64,000 bases of DNA from an uncultured SAR116 cluster alpha proteobacterium (GTDB lineage: Bacteria > Pseudomonadota > Alphaproteobacteria > Puniceispirillales > GCA-002684695), in the NCBI GenBank assembly GCA_902612965.1, contig CACMFN010000009.1, forward strand, positions 1 through 64,000. Reading direction: 5' to 3'. The translations under genes were made by a program, and so were the position numbers. Numbering within the stretch: position 1 is the stretch's first letter; each line of letters opens with the position of its first letter. Positions 18,237 to 29,074 of the stretch are shown here, in pieces. The notes under the pieces were generated by a model, which saw only the letters and a list, made by a program, of their open reading frames with translations, searched no databases and was not told the origin of the DNA.

Positions 18237-18968
18237 CTAATTAATTTTTAAAAAACCATTCTGACGATGCCAGGCAAAATATACAAATATAAGACCTATC
18301 GCAAGACTGTACCAAGTTATTGCGTATTGCAAGTGATTGTTGGGAACACGAATTGCACCATTTGCTGGCATAGGAATTTTTAATTTTTCATCTAACGTAA
18401 GTTCATCAATATAAAATGAGTATTCAGCTAAAATATCTAAATGTTTATTAAATTCACTGGGCTTTATGGTAAACCAAAAACCATTATCTGGTTCATTTTC
18501 AGGAACAAAATAACCCTTTTTTTGTGGCATTCTTATTAGACCTATAATTTCAGTTTCACCACTTATAAGGCTGAAACCTCGACTTTCCTTTTTAATATAT
18601 TTTTTGGGAACCCAACCTCTATTTATATATATTATTTTATTTTTTTCCAAAAAAAATGGAGTTATTATATGATAACCAGCATTACCTTCATAAGTTTTAC
18701 CTATAAGCTGTATTTCTTTATCGTTATCAAATTCACCTTTTACTAAAACTTTTCTAAATTTATAATTTAAACTATCCTTTAAAACTTCATCAATTGTCAC
18801 AGGTTGTTTTTCAAAATTATTATTATATTCAGAAATTAAATCAGATTTCCAACCTAACCTTTGAACCTGCCATGTTCCAAGAACTAATAGAATTATGAAT
18901 GATGGAATCGTAAATATAGTAAGCCAAAGTGATGGCTTAAAATATATTTTAAAATTTAAATTTTGCAT
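18237..18968 (-). CDS. surf1: SURF1 family cytochrome oxidase biogenesis protein
   Basis: SURF1 assists heme a insertion and assembly of cytochrome c oxidase. The protein has 243 residues with the two-helix topology of the family. One N-terminal membrane segment (LWLTIFTIPSFIILLVLGTWQVQRLGWK) carries the conserved GxWQxxRxxWK signature. A periplasmic domain with INRGWVP follows. A C-terminal segment (NHLQYAITWYSLAIGLIFVY) carries the family's NHLxYAxTW motif. It is the last gene of the ctaC-ctaD-ctaB-coxF-ctaG-ctaE-surf1 run, 55 bases after ctaE. Confidence 0.94.
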   Translation of the reverse strand: MQNLNFKIYFKPSLWLTIFTIPSFIILLVLGTWQVQRLGWKSDLISEYNNNFEKQPVTIDEVLKDSLNYKFRKVLVKGEFDNDKEIQLIGKTYEGNAGYHIITPFFLEKNKIIYINRGWVPKKYIKKESRGFSLISGETEIIGLIRMPQKKGYFVPENEPDNGFWFTIKPSEFNKHLDILAEYSFYIDELTLDEKLKIPMPANGAIRVPNNHLQYAITWYSLAIGLIFVYFAWHRQNGFLKIN

Positions 18969-19023
18969 TGGTGCTTAGAATAATTAATACCTACGAAAAG
19001 AATTAACTGTATAAATAACCTGA

Positions 19024-19806
19024 TCAAGCTCCCCACATATAGATACAAATAAATAAAAACAACCAAACAACATCAACAAAATGCCAATACCAAGCAGCAG
19101 CCTCAAACCCAAAATGCTGAGTACTTGTGAAATGTCCAAGGTAACCACGAATTAAACAAACAAAAAGAAAGATTGTTCCAACGATTACATGAAAACCATG
19201 AAAACCAGTTGCCATGAAAAAAACTGATGGATAGATGCCTTCTGTAAAACCAAATGGTGCATGCATATACTCTAATGCCTGAAGGCCAGTAAATGAAATT
19301 CCAAGTATAACAGTCAAAAGAAGCCCAAGAAGAAAGTCTGATCTATCATTTTCAATTAAAGCATGATGAGCCCATGTAACAGTGCATCCGGATAATAATA
19401 AAATTAAAGTATTTATTAATGGTAGATCAAAAGGATCAAAGGTTTTAATACCTTCAGGCGGCCACACTCCACCAACTGGAAAAAGAGATGAAGCAAAAAA
19501 AGCCCAAAAAAATGCAACAAAAAACATAACTTCCGAGGCAATAAATAACATCATACCATATCTTAGACCAATTTGAACAATTGGACTGTGGTGGCCTTGA
19601 AATTCCCCTTCTCTTACAATATCTCTCCACCAGTAGAACATTGTCAAAAAAACTAGTCCAAATCCAACTAAAGAAGTAATACCACCATACTCATACTCAT
19701 GCATATACATAGCGCCACCGAGAGCGAGGACAAAACCAGCTGCAGCACCAACAGCAGGCCAAGGACTTGGTTCAACTAGATGATATGAATGGTTATTACT
19801 ACTCAT
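19024..19806 (-). CDS. ctaE: Cytochrome c oxidase subunit III
   Basis: Subunit III of the aa3 oxidase, 260 residues with seven predicted membrane helices. Diagnostic blocks are [12 protein letters not shown] at the start, FWWRDI-like [26 protein letters not shown], and the C-terminal [24 protein letters not shown] seven bases before the ATG is the clearest ribosome site of the operon. CtaG lies 21 bases upstream. Confidence 0.97.
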   Translation of the reverse strand: MSSNNHSYHLVEPSPWPAVGAAAGFVLALGGAMYMHEYEYGGITSLVGFGLVFLTMFYWWRDIVREGEFQGHHSPIVQIGLRYGMMLFIASEVMFFVAFFWAFFASSLFPVGGVWPPEGIKTFDPFDLPLINTLILLLSGCTVTWAHHALIENDRSDFLLGLLLTVILGISFTGLQALEYMHAPFGFTEGIYPSVFFMATGFHGFHVIVGTIFLFVCLIRGYLGHFTSTQHFGFEAAAWYWHFVDVVWLFLFICIYMWGA

Positions 19807-19827
19807 TTTTACTCCTTAGATAATTAA

Positions 19828-20409
19828 TTAGAGTTTACCCTGTTCTTCTACCTTTGATTGATCCATTGATTTCATAAATGTATATGAAAGAGTAATCTCA
19901 TTAACTTCTTGTACATTCTCGTCTTTATACAAATCTGGGTCAATAAAAAAAGTAACAGGCATGTTCATACTTTCTCCTGGATTAAGTAACTGCTCTACAA
20001 AACAAAAACAGTCAATCTTCATAAAATACTGGCCCGCCTTAGCTGGTGTGACATTAAAAGTTGCTGTTCCCACTATTGGCTCATCACTTAAATTCTTTGC
20101 AAAGTAATAAATTGTTTTTTCTTCACCCATAGGAATTTTTACGGTTTTAGTTTTAGAATAAAAATCCCAATTTAAAGAATCAGTGATATTTGACTCAAAT
20201 CTAATATTAATATTTGGATGACCTGAACTGCCCGGGGCTGATGATGCTATTTGAGTTGTTCCACCAAAACCTGTTACACGGCAAAATATATCATAAAGTG
20301 GAACGGCTGCATACGACAAAGAAAGCATTAACATTCCAATAAAAGTAATTATGAATATTACTTTTTTATTTTGTGCTTTTAAATTATTCTGGTTTTGGGC
20401 AGTGCTCAT
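19828..20409 (-). CDS. ctaG: Cytochrome c oxidase assembly protein CtaG/Cox11
   Basis: A copper chaperone that builds the CuB centre of subunit I. The 193-residue protein has one N-terminal membrane helix (VIFIITFIGMLMLSLSYAAVPLYDIFCRVTG) and a periplasmic domain with the copper-binding CFCFVEQLLNPGE motif and MPVTFFIDP. The start codon follows the coxF-like stop directly (TAAATG), so the two are probably translationally coupled. Confidence 0.96.
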   Translation of the reverse strand: MSTAQNQNNLKAQNKKVIFIITFIGMLMLSLSYAAVPLYDIFCRVTGFGGTTQIASSAPGSSGHPNINIRFESNITDSLNWDFYSKTKTVKIPMGEEKTIYYFAKNLSDEPIVGTATFNVTPAKAGQYFMKIDCFCFVEQLLNPGESMNMPVTFFIDPDLYKDENVQEVNEITLSYTFMKSMDQSKVEEQGKL

Positions 20410-20547
20410 TTAGGACATCATTCTAAATATTGTCATTAAGTAAAAAGTTAAACAGACTATTAATATTATGATTAAAAAGACCCAATTACTGTTTCTTTTT
20501 ATTTTTTTTAACTGTTCACCAGTTTTTGGAATAGCTCTATTTTTCAT
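20410..20547 (-). CDS. CoxF-like small membrane protein (45 aa), absent from the ORF track
   Basis: Between ctaB and ctaG the minus strand holds an ATG-started frame of 45 codons. It encodes a basic N-terminus (MKNRAIPKTGEQLKKIKRNS) and one membrane helix (NWVFLIIILIVCLTFYLMTIF). It begins 2 bases after the ctaB stop, and its stop abuts the ctaG start, so the tiling leaves no other explanation for this DNA. Alphaproteobacterial oxidase operons often carry a CoxF-like small protein at exactly this place; its role in oxidase assembly is not well defined. The size and topology fit, although a homology search was not possible. Confidence 0.75.
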   Translation of the reverse strand: MKNRAIPKTGEQLKKIKRNSNWVFLIIILIVCLTFYLMTIFRMMS

Positions 20548-20549
20548 TT

Positions 20550-21458
20550 TTAAACCACAAAGTATTTATCAATAACTAAAAAAACAAATATGCCAAACAA
20601 ATAAAAAATTGAATAAACAAACAATGGTATTTCCAATTTTCTATTAGGAAAAATTATCAAACCAATTGAAAGAAAACAAAATCCAAGGCTCATTGTGAAA
20701 GAACCAAAAAAATAAATGTATCCAGTAAGCCCTAATATAAATGGTGATAATGACGAAATAAGTAGTAAAAACGAGTAGAATAAAATTTGATTTTTAGTAG
20801 ATGATTCTCCAACGACATTTGGCATCATAGGAATATTAGCTTTTTTATAGTCTTCAGTTTTCACAAGAGCAAGTGACCAAAAATGAGGTGGCGTCCATAA
20901 AAAAATAATTATAAACAAAATAATAGGTAATAAATTTATACTTTCAGTCATAGCTACCCAACCAATAATTGGCGGGAATGCGCCAGCAGCACCTCCTATA
21001 ACAATATTTTGAGGCGTTCTTCTTTTAAGAAAGACTGAATATACAACAGTATAAAAAAAAATTGTAAATAATAATAGACTGGCAGCCATCCAGTTAGATG
21101 CTAAACCCAGCATTATAATTGATATTAATGCCACAACAAAAGAAAATGTAATTGCTTCTGCAGGATCTACTCTACCAGATGGTATGGGTCTTGTTTTAGT
21201 ACGTATCATAATACTATCAATGTCTTGATCAATCCACTGATTAATAGCACCAGCTGATCCAGCTCCTAAAGCTATCGCTAGTATTGAAAATATACATAAA
21301 ACAGGATGTATTTTAATAGGTGCAAGGTACATACCTACTATAGTAGTAAAAACTACTAATGACATAACCCTGGGCTTCATCAATTCAAAATAATCTAATA
21401 CAGTTGGTACATATAATAATTCTGTATTATTTAGAGATGTAATATTTATAGACCTCAT
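20550..21458 (-). CDS. ctaB: Protoheme IX farnesyltransferase (heme O synthase)
   Basis: A UbiA-fold membrane prenyltransferase that makes heme O, the precursor of heme A for cytochrome aa3. The 302-residue protein has the aspartate-rich motif NQWIDQDIDSIM followed by RTKTRPIPSG, and the second motif region TEDYKKANIPMMP. About eight to nine membrane helices are visible. It lies 15 bases downstream of ctaD. Heme A synthase (ctaA) is not in this window. Confidence 0.97.
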   Translation of the reverse strand: MRSINITSLNNTELLYVPTVLDYFELMKPRVMSLVVFTTIVGMYLAPIKIHPVLCIFSILAIALGAGSAGAINQWIDQDIDSIMIRTKTRPIPSGRVDPAEAITFSFVVALISIIMLGLASNWMAASLLLFTIFFYTVVYSVFLKRRTPQNIVIGGAAGAFPPIIGWVAMTESINLLPIILFIIIFLWTPPHFWSLALVKTEDYKKANIPMMPNVVGESSTKNQILFYSFLLLISSLSPFILGLTGYIYFFGSFTMSLGFCFLSIGLIIFPNRKLEIPLFVYSIFYLFGIFVFLVIDKYFVV

Positions 21459-21473
21459 TTACCTAGCAACAAA

Positions 21474-23066
<1,593 letters not shown>

Positions 23067-23084
23067 TTATCCATATTCTCCTAT

Positions 23085-23927
23085 TTATTTACTCATATCT
23101 GCTAAAATCATCTCTTTACCACTGAGACTATCATTGCTAGCAAATTCAATTTTAGCTTTCTCAAGCCATTGCTTATATTTATCTTTTGATAACACCTTGA
23201 CTACTACTGGCATGTAAGCGTGGTTAGTTCCACAAATCTGATTACATTGTCCGTAATATGTTTTCTCACCTAAAGGGATGTCCATCCAAACTTCATTTAG
23301 TTTTCCAGGAACCGAATACTCCTGCACAGCCAAAGAAGGAACAAAAAATGAATGCATAACATCATTTCCTGCTATCAAAACTTTAACTTTGGAACCTTCA
23401 GGAAGAACCAAAGGATTATCAACATCAAGTAAACGTTTCTGTCCCGGTTTTAAATCTTCGTCCGCAATCATATAACTATCAAAACTAATATCTTGGTCAG
23501 GGTATTCGTAATTCCAATACCATTGTATTCCAGTTACTTTAATTGTCATATCAGCGTCTATTTGTTTATCTAGGTAATATAAAAGACGAAATGAAGGAAC
23601 AGCAATAACAACTAGAATTAAAACTGGTATTACTGTCCATAAAACTTCTAAAACACTATTATGCGTCCTTTTAGAAGGATTAGGATTTTTATCAGCTCTA
23701 AACCTTACACAAACGTAAACTAACAAAAAAAGAACGAAAAGAGATATTGCTGTGATTACAATTAAAAGAAGATTATGCAAATCATTAGCCATAACAGCTA
23801 TACTGCCTGAGGGTGGTTGTAATCCAAGCTGCCAAGGCAAAGGCTCACTCGCATAAGCATTTGTGGCAAACAGAAAAAAACTACCCAAAAGAATAGTTGA
23901 AAAAAATTTTAAGCTTCTCATTTTCAT
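23085..23927 (-). CDS. ctaC: Cytochrome c oxidase subunit II
   Basis: Subunit II accepts electrons from cytochrome c through the binuclear CuA centre. The protein has 280 residues: a signal peptide (FFSTILLGSFFLFATNAYA), two membrane helices (to about residue 120) and a cupredoxin domain. The CuA motif reads CNQICGTNHAYM, with Gln where many homologues have Glu; that position coordinates through its backbone, so copper binding should hold. The aromatic patch is GIQWYWNYEYP. It is the first gene of the oxidase operon, with a 224-base upstream gap containing a candidate promoter. Confidence 0.97.
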   Translation of the reverse strand: MKMRSLKFFSTILLGSFFLFATNAYASEPLPWQLGLQPPSGSIAVMANDLHNLLLIVITAISLFVLFLLVYVCVRFRADKNPNPSKRTHNSVLEVLWTVIPVLILVVIAVPSFRLLYYLDKQIDADMTIKVTGIQWYWNYEYPDQDISFDSYMIADEDLKPGQKRLLDVDNPLVLPEGSKVKVLIAGNDVMHSFFVPSLAVQEYSVPGKLNEVWMDIPLGEKTYYGQCNQICGTNHAYMPVVVKVLSKDKYKQWLEKAKIEFASNDSLSGKEMILADMSK

Positions 23928-23965
23928 TTTTTATAAGTTCCAAAAATTAGTTTAACCATAAGTAA

Positions 23966-23994
23966 ATTATTTTGCAAAATAACTCTCTCATCAA
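23966..23994 (-). promoter_or_regulatory. Candidate promoter of the cytochrome oxidase operon
   Basis: On the minus strand TTGATG is followed after 17 bases by AATAAT, about 40 bases before the ctaC ATG. Both boxes are partial matches in AT-rich DNA. The rest of the gap from 23928 to 24151 shows no ORF, repeat or hairpin that I would defend. Confidence 0.35.
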
Positions 23995-24151
23995 CTTAAT
24001 ACAAGTATATATTCATTAAATTATAGAGATTTTTTGAAGTTTCTAGTGTTATTAAAAAAAAATTTTAGCATAAAGTTTAATTGAGGATAAATTTTAAACT
24101 AAATTGTAAGATTAGTTAGCTCAATAAAGTATTTATTTCTTAATTTTTATT

Positions 24152-25507
24152 TCAAATAATTTGGTTTTCTATCGCTTTCTTCGGGTCTTTATTCCAGTCC
24201 TTTAAGTATTTTTGAAGCATAGTATCTGCTAGGGTTTTACCCTCTTCAGCCATATTGAGAAGAGGAGAAAGATATCCAGTTTCATTGTCACCACTGCTAT
24301 TTAAAAAATTTCTATTTTTAAGTCCTGTTTTAGCAATTTTCAAAAGTTCTATTGCTAATTCTTGTGATTTAAATTTTCCAATTTTTGAATTAAGACCTGT
24401 TTTTGAACAATTAAAAGTAGCTTTTATTACTTCTTCATAAGATATTTGCTTTGCAATTTTTTCAGATTCATCCAAAGCATCTTCATCATATAATAGGCCG
24501 ACCCACACAGCCGGTAATGCACATATTCTGTCCCAAGGTCCCCCGTCAGCGCCTCGCATTTCAATGTACCCTTTTAATCTTACATCAGTAAAAGCTACAC
24601 TCATATGATCTTCCCAGTCTTTCATTGTAGGTTTAATTCCTTCATATCCTTTCAATGTACCTTCTAAAAAATTTTTAAATGAACTCCCTGCAACATCATT
24701 ATATTGGCTATTACGATATATAAAATACATTGGAACACTTAATAAGTAATCAACCCATTTTTCATAACCAAAATCATCATCAAAAACACATCTCGGGATA
24801 CCACATCTTGCCTTATCAGTATTTCTCCATACTTCAGTTCTGAGACTTAAAAAATCAGAGGCTTCACCCTCGTAAAATGGTGAATTAGAAAATAATGCTG
24901 TAATAACAGGTTGCAGTGTTATGGCAGTTCTAAACTTTTTTACCATATCATTTTCACTTGAATAATCCAAATTAACTTGAATTGTACAAGTCCTAAGCAT
25001 CATATCTAAGCCCATTGAACCAACTTTGGGCATCCAATTTCTCATTATTTTATACCTTCCCTTTGGCATAAAATGAAAATCTTCTCTTTTGCTCAAAGGG
25101 TGAAAACCAAAACCAGCCATTCCAAGATTTAGTTTTTCTAATGCTTTTCTTAATTGCGCTAAATGAGTGCCTGTCTCATCACATGTCATGTGCAAATTTT
25201 TGAGAGCGGCTCCGGAAAGTTCAAGTTGCCCTCCAGGCTCGAGAGAGATTGAGCTTTTATTGTCTGAAAGCAAACCTATGATATTATTCTTCTCAAAGAT
25301 TGGTGACCAACCAGAATTTTCATGGAGCATTTTCAAAAGCTTTTGGATTCCGTTCTCACCTTCATATGGAATTGGCTTAAAATCATCTAAAGAAAATAAA
25401 AACTTTTCATGCTCTGTGCCAATTAACCAATCGTTTTTTTTCTTTTCTTTTTGTCTAAAAAAGTCTACGAGCTGAGATTTTGATACGATAGTATCTTTGT
25501 CATTCAT
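24152..25507 (-). CDS. gshA: Glutamate-cysteine ligase, alphaproteobacterial/plant type
   Basis: This enzyme joins glutamate and cysteine, the first step of glutathione synthesis. The motif set IGTEHEKFLF, MRTCTIQVNLDY and YIEMRGADGGPWDRI is that of the plant/alphaproteobacterial class rather than E. coli GshA. Two starts are possible. The ORF track uses TTG 25519, which lies inside rsmE. I use ATG 25507, which gives 451 residues, two bases after the rsmE stop. GshB is not in the window. ChaC at 47548 would degrade the product. Confidence 0.93.
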   Translation of the reverse strand: MNDKDTIVSKSQLVDFFRQKEKKKNDWLIGTEHEKFLFSLDDFKPIPYEGENGIQKLLKMLHENSGWSPIFEKNNIIGLLSDNKSSISLEPGGQLELSGAALKNLHMTCDETGTHLAQLRKALEKLNLGMAGFGFHPLSKREDFHFMPKGRYKIMRNWMPKVGSMGLDMMLRTCTIQVNLDYSSENDMVKKFRTAITLQPVITALFSNSPFYEGEASDFLSLRTEVWRNTDKARCGIPRCVFDDDFGYEKWVDYLLSVPMYFIYRNSQYNDVAGSSFKNFLEGTLKGYEGIKPTMKDWEDHMSVAFTDVRLKGYIEMRGADGGPWDRICALPAVWVGLLYDEDALDESEKIAKQISYEEVIKATFNCSKTGLNSKIGKFKSQELAIELLKIAKTGLKNRNFLNSSGDNETGYLSPLLNMAEEGKTLADTMLQKYLKDWNKDPKKAIENQII

Positions 25508-25509
25508 TT

Positions 25510-26241
25510 TTAATTCCAATCACCAAATTTTGATTGATAACAGGTAACACTTGATATTGCAGCTGTATCTGATCGCAAAACTCTTGGGCCTAAAGAAATT
25601 GATTGGATAAAATTAAATGAGTATAAAAAATCTAATTCTTTTTTTGAAAAGCCACCCTCAGGACCAACTAAAATTGATACTGGCTTTCCTAAATTATTTC
25701 TTATCTTCATGAAAGGTGTTCCATCATTTTCGTTACAAAATAATATACTTTGATTGGCATCCCAGTCATTTATAAGCAAATTCAAGTTTTGTACATCATT
25801 TATTTTTGGAATAGTTAGCCTCCTTGTTTGTTCAGATGCTTCAATTGCATATAATCTTAATTTCTCTAAGTTATAATTATAGTTCTGTGTTCTTTCAGTA
25901 ATAACTGGTTGGAAGCTAGTTACACCTAACTCTGTGCATTTTTCGATTATATTAAAAATTCTATCTTTTTTTACTAATGCAAAAATCAATTGAAGCGGTT
26001 CTTCATCTTGTTGGTGACGCGTTTTCTCTAAAAGTTTACACTCAACTGTATGATTTTGTATTTGAACTATCTCTGCAATAAATTCTCCCTCAAAACCGTT
26101 AAAAACAAATATTCTACTGCCCACTCTAATTCGCATAACGTTTAATAAATAGTGAGCCTGTTTTTCTATAATTTTAAAATTTGAATTATTTTCAAAAGAA
26201 ATATCCAAATATAATCTAACTATTTGAGAATAAACTTTCAT
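25510..26241 (-). CDS. rsmE: 16S rRNA (uracil1498-N3)-methyltransferase
   Basis: A SPOUT-class methyltransferase acting on 16S rRNA. The 243-residue protein has an N-terminal PUA-like domain (HYLLNVMRIRVGSRIFVFNG). The knotted SAM-binding C-terminus shows ILVGPEGGFSKKELDF and SLGPRVLRSDTAAI, the family signatures, and KCTELGVTSFQPVITERTQ lies between them. It is transcribed toward gshA, whose start follows by 2 bases, suggesting one transcript. UbiA is divergent with a 94-base gap. Confidence 0.95.
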   Translation of the reverse strand: MKVYSQIVRLYLDISFENNSNFKIIEKQAHYLLNVMRIRVGSRIFVFNGFEGEFIAEIVQIQNHTVECKLLEKTRHQQDEEPLQLIFALVKKDRIFNIIEKCTELGVTSFQPVITERTQNYNYNLEKLRLYAIEASEQTRRLTIPKINDVQNLNLLINDWDANQSILFCNENDGTPFMKIRNNLGKPVSILVGPEGGFSKKELDFLYSFNFIQSISLGPRVLRSDTAAISSVTCYQSKFGDWN

Positions 26242-26335
26242 TTTTTTTTAATGAACCATTAATGATATTTCAAATTAATTATATTATTATTAATTAAAAT
26301 TTTTAGTTAAAGATAGTAAACTATTAGCAATTAAC

Positions 26336-27226
26336 ATGCATACTGATATTTCTACAAATAGACTAATTTCAAAGTTTCCAAAAAAAATACAACAATGGTC
26401 AGTTTTATTAAGGCTTGATAGGCCTATTGGTTGGTGGTTATTAGTTTTACCATCATGGTGGGTTATTCTGCTTCAGTCTATTTCAATAATGCATTCTTTA
26501 AAATTAATTCTCCTATTTACAATTGGTGCTATTTTAATGAGAGGTGCAGGTTGCGTTGTGAATGATTTATGGGACAAAGATATTGATGCCAAAGTTGAAA
26601 GAACAAAAAAAAGGCCAATCGCAAGTGGAGAAGTATCAATAAAAGAAGCATTTATGGGGCTAACTGTAGTATTAATATTTTCGTGTTTAATTCTGTTTTT
26701 ACTTCCTTTGAAAAGCTTTTTTTTAGCAATAATTTCTTTGCCATTGATTGTATTATATCCACTTTCAAAAAGGTTTACTAAATATCCCCAATTTTTCTTG
26801 GGTTTGGTATTTTCATGGGGGGTGCCACTTGGATGGTCAGCTACAAATACAGATTTAAATTTACAAGTTGTTTTATTATACCTTGGGACAATCGCATGGG
26901 TGTTTGCTTATGATACGATTTACTCATTACAAGACGTTAAAGATGATATTAAAATTAAAATTAATTCAACTGCATTAACATTTGGTGCGAATACAAAAAT
27001 AGCTGTAGGAGTAAGTTATTTTATTGCATTTATTTTCTTTATAAATGTTAGCTGGAATTTCCTTTGGGTATCAGGTGTAATACTTGCTGGTTTTCATATG
27101 ATATGGCAAGTACAAAAGTTAGATATTAATAGCCAAATTTTATCTTTAAAATTATTTAAATCTAACAGAGATCTTGGTTTAATTTTATCTTTATTTGCAT
27201 TTATAGACTTATACTTTAGATACTAA
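26336..27226 (+). CDS. ubiA: 4-hydroxybenzoate polyprenyltransferase
   Basis: A membrane prenyltransferase that attaches the isoprenoid tail to 4-hydroxybenzoate in ubiquinone synthesis. The 296-residue protein carries RLDRPIGWWLLVLPSWW at the N-terminus. The first Asp-rich motif is NDLWDKDIDAKVERTKKRPIASG and the second is DTIYSLQDVKDD. About eight membrane helices are visible. The rsmE/ubiA divergent arrangement is frequent in alphaproteobacteria. Its 3' end lies one base from the convergent hypothetical gene. The product feeds the same respiratory chain as the aa3 oxidase. Confidence 0.95.
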   Translation: MHTDISTNRLISKFPKKIQQWSVLLRLDRPIGWWLLVLPSWWVILLQSISIMHSLKLILLFTIGAILMRGAGCVVNDLWDKDIDAKVERTKKRPIASGEVSIKEAFMGLTVVLIFSCLILFLLPLKSFFLAIISLPLIVLYPLSKRFTKYPQFFLGLVFSWGVPLGWSATNTDLNLQVVLLYLGTIAWVFAYDTIYSLQDVKDDIKIKINSTALTFGANTKIAVGVSYFIAFIFFINVSWNFLWVSGVILAGFHMIWQVQKLDINSQILSLKLFKSNRDLGLILSLFAFIDLYFRY

Positions 27227-27227
27227 A

Positions 27228-28013
27228 TTAATAAAACTTTAAAGTATCAGATTTAATGTTTTGTATAACTTCCCATTTATTTTCATTTGGCAAAATACCA
27301 AGAGAATTTAATTTTTTATTTGTATTCAGTCGATAATTTTTTTCAGAGATAATTCTATTTAAAAAATCTTTTTTGGTATTGTAATTATTTTTATAATTAA
27401 TTTTTTCTTTCAAAAATAATAAAGCAGATTTTTGATTGATAGCTTTAATTTTTCTTTTTTTGGCATTTATTGCAGATAAAGCTCTCACATCACGAGTTTC
27501 AAAACCAAAATTTAATGCTCCAAATTTTGAAACATATCCAAAAACTTCTTTTGGTAGATAATCATTTGAATTACAAATAATTTTGTTTTTCTCAAACTTT
27601 ACAAAATCATATGCTTTTCCAACTGCTTCTGTTTCATGCATTATTTTTAATTGTCTATTATTCAGCCAAATTATGGATAATTTTAGAATAGATCCTTTAA
27701 CAGGCCACAAAGTCGCAGGAACAGCTCCATAGTAGGATATCATAGAGGCATAGACAACATCTATATCTTTAACATTTACAATTGTAACTGGGATTTGTTC
27801 ATTGCCTCCAAATTTTCTTAATAATTGAGACGGAGACCTGTTTGATCCTATAGCAAGAATTGCTACTTTATTTTTTAAATCATACGAACTTGGTAATTTC
27901 TGTAATTCTCCTTTATTTAATAAAAAATTAAATTGAGGAGCACTGTAAGGGTATAACTCTGCCCTTTTATTTCCCTCAGGTATTTCTGTCCAAGTTGGAT
28001 CAAGAAGGTCCAT
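27228..28013 (-). CDS. Hypothetical protein, weak gamma-glutamylcyclotransferase-like pattern
   Basis: I do not recognise a named family. The 261-residue protein has no signal peptide or membrane segment. A block AILAIGSNRSPSQLLRKF (about residues 50-67) resembles the phosphate-like loop YGSN of gamma-glutamylcyclotransferase-fold enzymes. It is followed by YYGAVPATLWPVKGS and MHETEAVGKAYDFV, which could correspond to the strand with PATL and the catalytic-glutamate region of that fold. The C-terminal 80 residues are lysine and asparagine rich. It begins 3 bases after the argC stop on the same strand, so it is probably co-transcribed with argC. The fold suggestion is inference. Confidence 0.6.
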   Translation of the reverse strand: MDLLDPTWTEIPEGNKRAELYPYSAPQFNFLLNKGELQKLPSSYDLKNKVAILAIGSNRSPSQLLRKFGGNEQIPVTIVNVKDIDVVYASMISYYGAVPATLWPVKGSILKLSIIWLNNRQLKIMHETEAVGKAYDFVKFEKNKIICNSNDYLPKEVFGYVSKFGALNFGFETRDVRALSAINAKKRKIKAINQKSALLFLKEKINYKNNYNTKKDFLNRIISEKNYRLNTNKKLNSLGILPNENKWEVIQNIKSDTLKFY

Positions 28014-28016
28014 ATA

Positions 28017-28973
28017 TTATAAATTTACAGCTGTGTCTTCTTTAAATCCAAATCTAACATTTAAATTTTGAACAGCTGCCCCTGATGCTCCTTTTCCTAA
28101 GTTATCAAGACAAGCAATTAGCCAAATTTGACCTAATTTTTCATTAGAAAAAATTGAAATGGATATTCTATTTGATCCAACTAAACCTTCAGGTGAAAAA
28201 AAACCCTCATCACTTAGAGTATCCCTCGAATTTAACGGATAAATTGTGATCAATGGATCTAAGTCATAATATTCTTTAAAGATTTTATATATTTTTTTTC
28301 CATCTAAATTATCGTTTAACCAATCTAAATGCAAAGGTATAGAAACAGCCATGCCTTGAGGAAAAGCTGCCACTGAAGGACAAAAAATTGGCGAATGCTC
28401 TAACAAACCATAGTGTTTAATTTCTTTTGTATGTTTGTGGTTTAAAAATGTAGAATAATGAAAAAACTTATCTTTTTTATTATTTGAGAAAAAATCAATA
28501 AGTTTTTTTCCTCCACCAGTATAACCACTAACAGCATTGATAATTAACTTGCTAGTATTATCAATGAAATTATTTTCTACAAGAGGTCTTATAATTGATA
28601 AAGCGCCGGTAGGATAGCAACCAGGATTTGTAATACGATTTGAATTTTTCAGAAACTGTCTTTGTGAACTATTTAACTCAGGAAAACCATATACCCATCC
28701 ATCTGAAACTCTGTGTGCAGATGAAGCATCAATTATTACCTTTTCATTTCCAAAATTTTCATTAATTTTATCTGTTATTAGTGAAGCTTCATTATCAGGT
28801 AAACATAAAAAGATTAAATCTGAATTAGAAAATTGATCAAGCTTATAACTTAGATCTTTTCTTTTATTTACATCTACAGAAATGATTTGGATTTCAGGAT
28901 GGGATAATAATCGTTGTTTTAATTGTAAACCCGTTGTACCCTCTGCGCCGTCAATATAAGTTTTAATAGCCAT
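28017..28973 (-). CDS. argC: N-acetyl-gamma-glutamyl-phosphate reductase, type 2
   Basis: This enzyme makes N-acetylglutamate semialdehyde in arginine synthesis. The short length (318 residues) and the N-terminal YIDGAEGTTGLQL mark the type 2 (shorter) ArgC. The catalytic Cys119 lies in NPGCYPTGA. The motif SGYTGGGKKLI and the C-terminal LDNLGKGASGAAVQNLN are conserved. It is the first gene of a two-gene minus-strand unit with the hypothetical gene. The 101-base region upstream is shared with the divergent phosphatase gene. Confidence 0.95.
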   Translation of the reverse strand: MAIKTYIDGAEGTTGLQLKQRLLSHPEIQIISVDVNKRKDLSYKLDQFSNSDLIFLCLPDNEASLITDKINENFGNEKVIIDASSAHRVSDGWVYGFPELNSSQRQFLKNSNRITNPGCYPTGALSIIRPLVENNFIDNTSKLIINAVSGYTGGGKKLIDFFSNNKKDKFFHYSTFLNHKHTKEIKHYGLLEHSPIFCPSVAAFPQGMAVSIPLHLDWLNDNLDGKKIYKIFKEYYDLDPLITIYPLNSRDTLSDEGFFSPEGLVGSNRISISIFSNEKLGQIWLIACLDNLGKGASGAAVQNLNVRFGFKEDTAVNL

Positions 28974-29074
28974 AAATTTTTATTTACTCAAAATGGAAAT
29001 AAGTCAAATTATAACATATTATCATTAATTAGGTTTTGAAGATTAAAATTAATTTAGAATAGGTTGATGAATTA

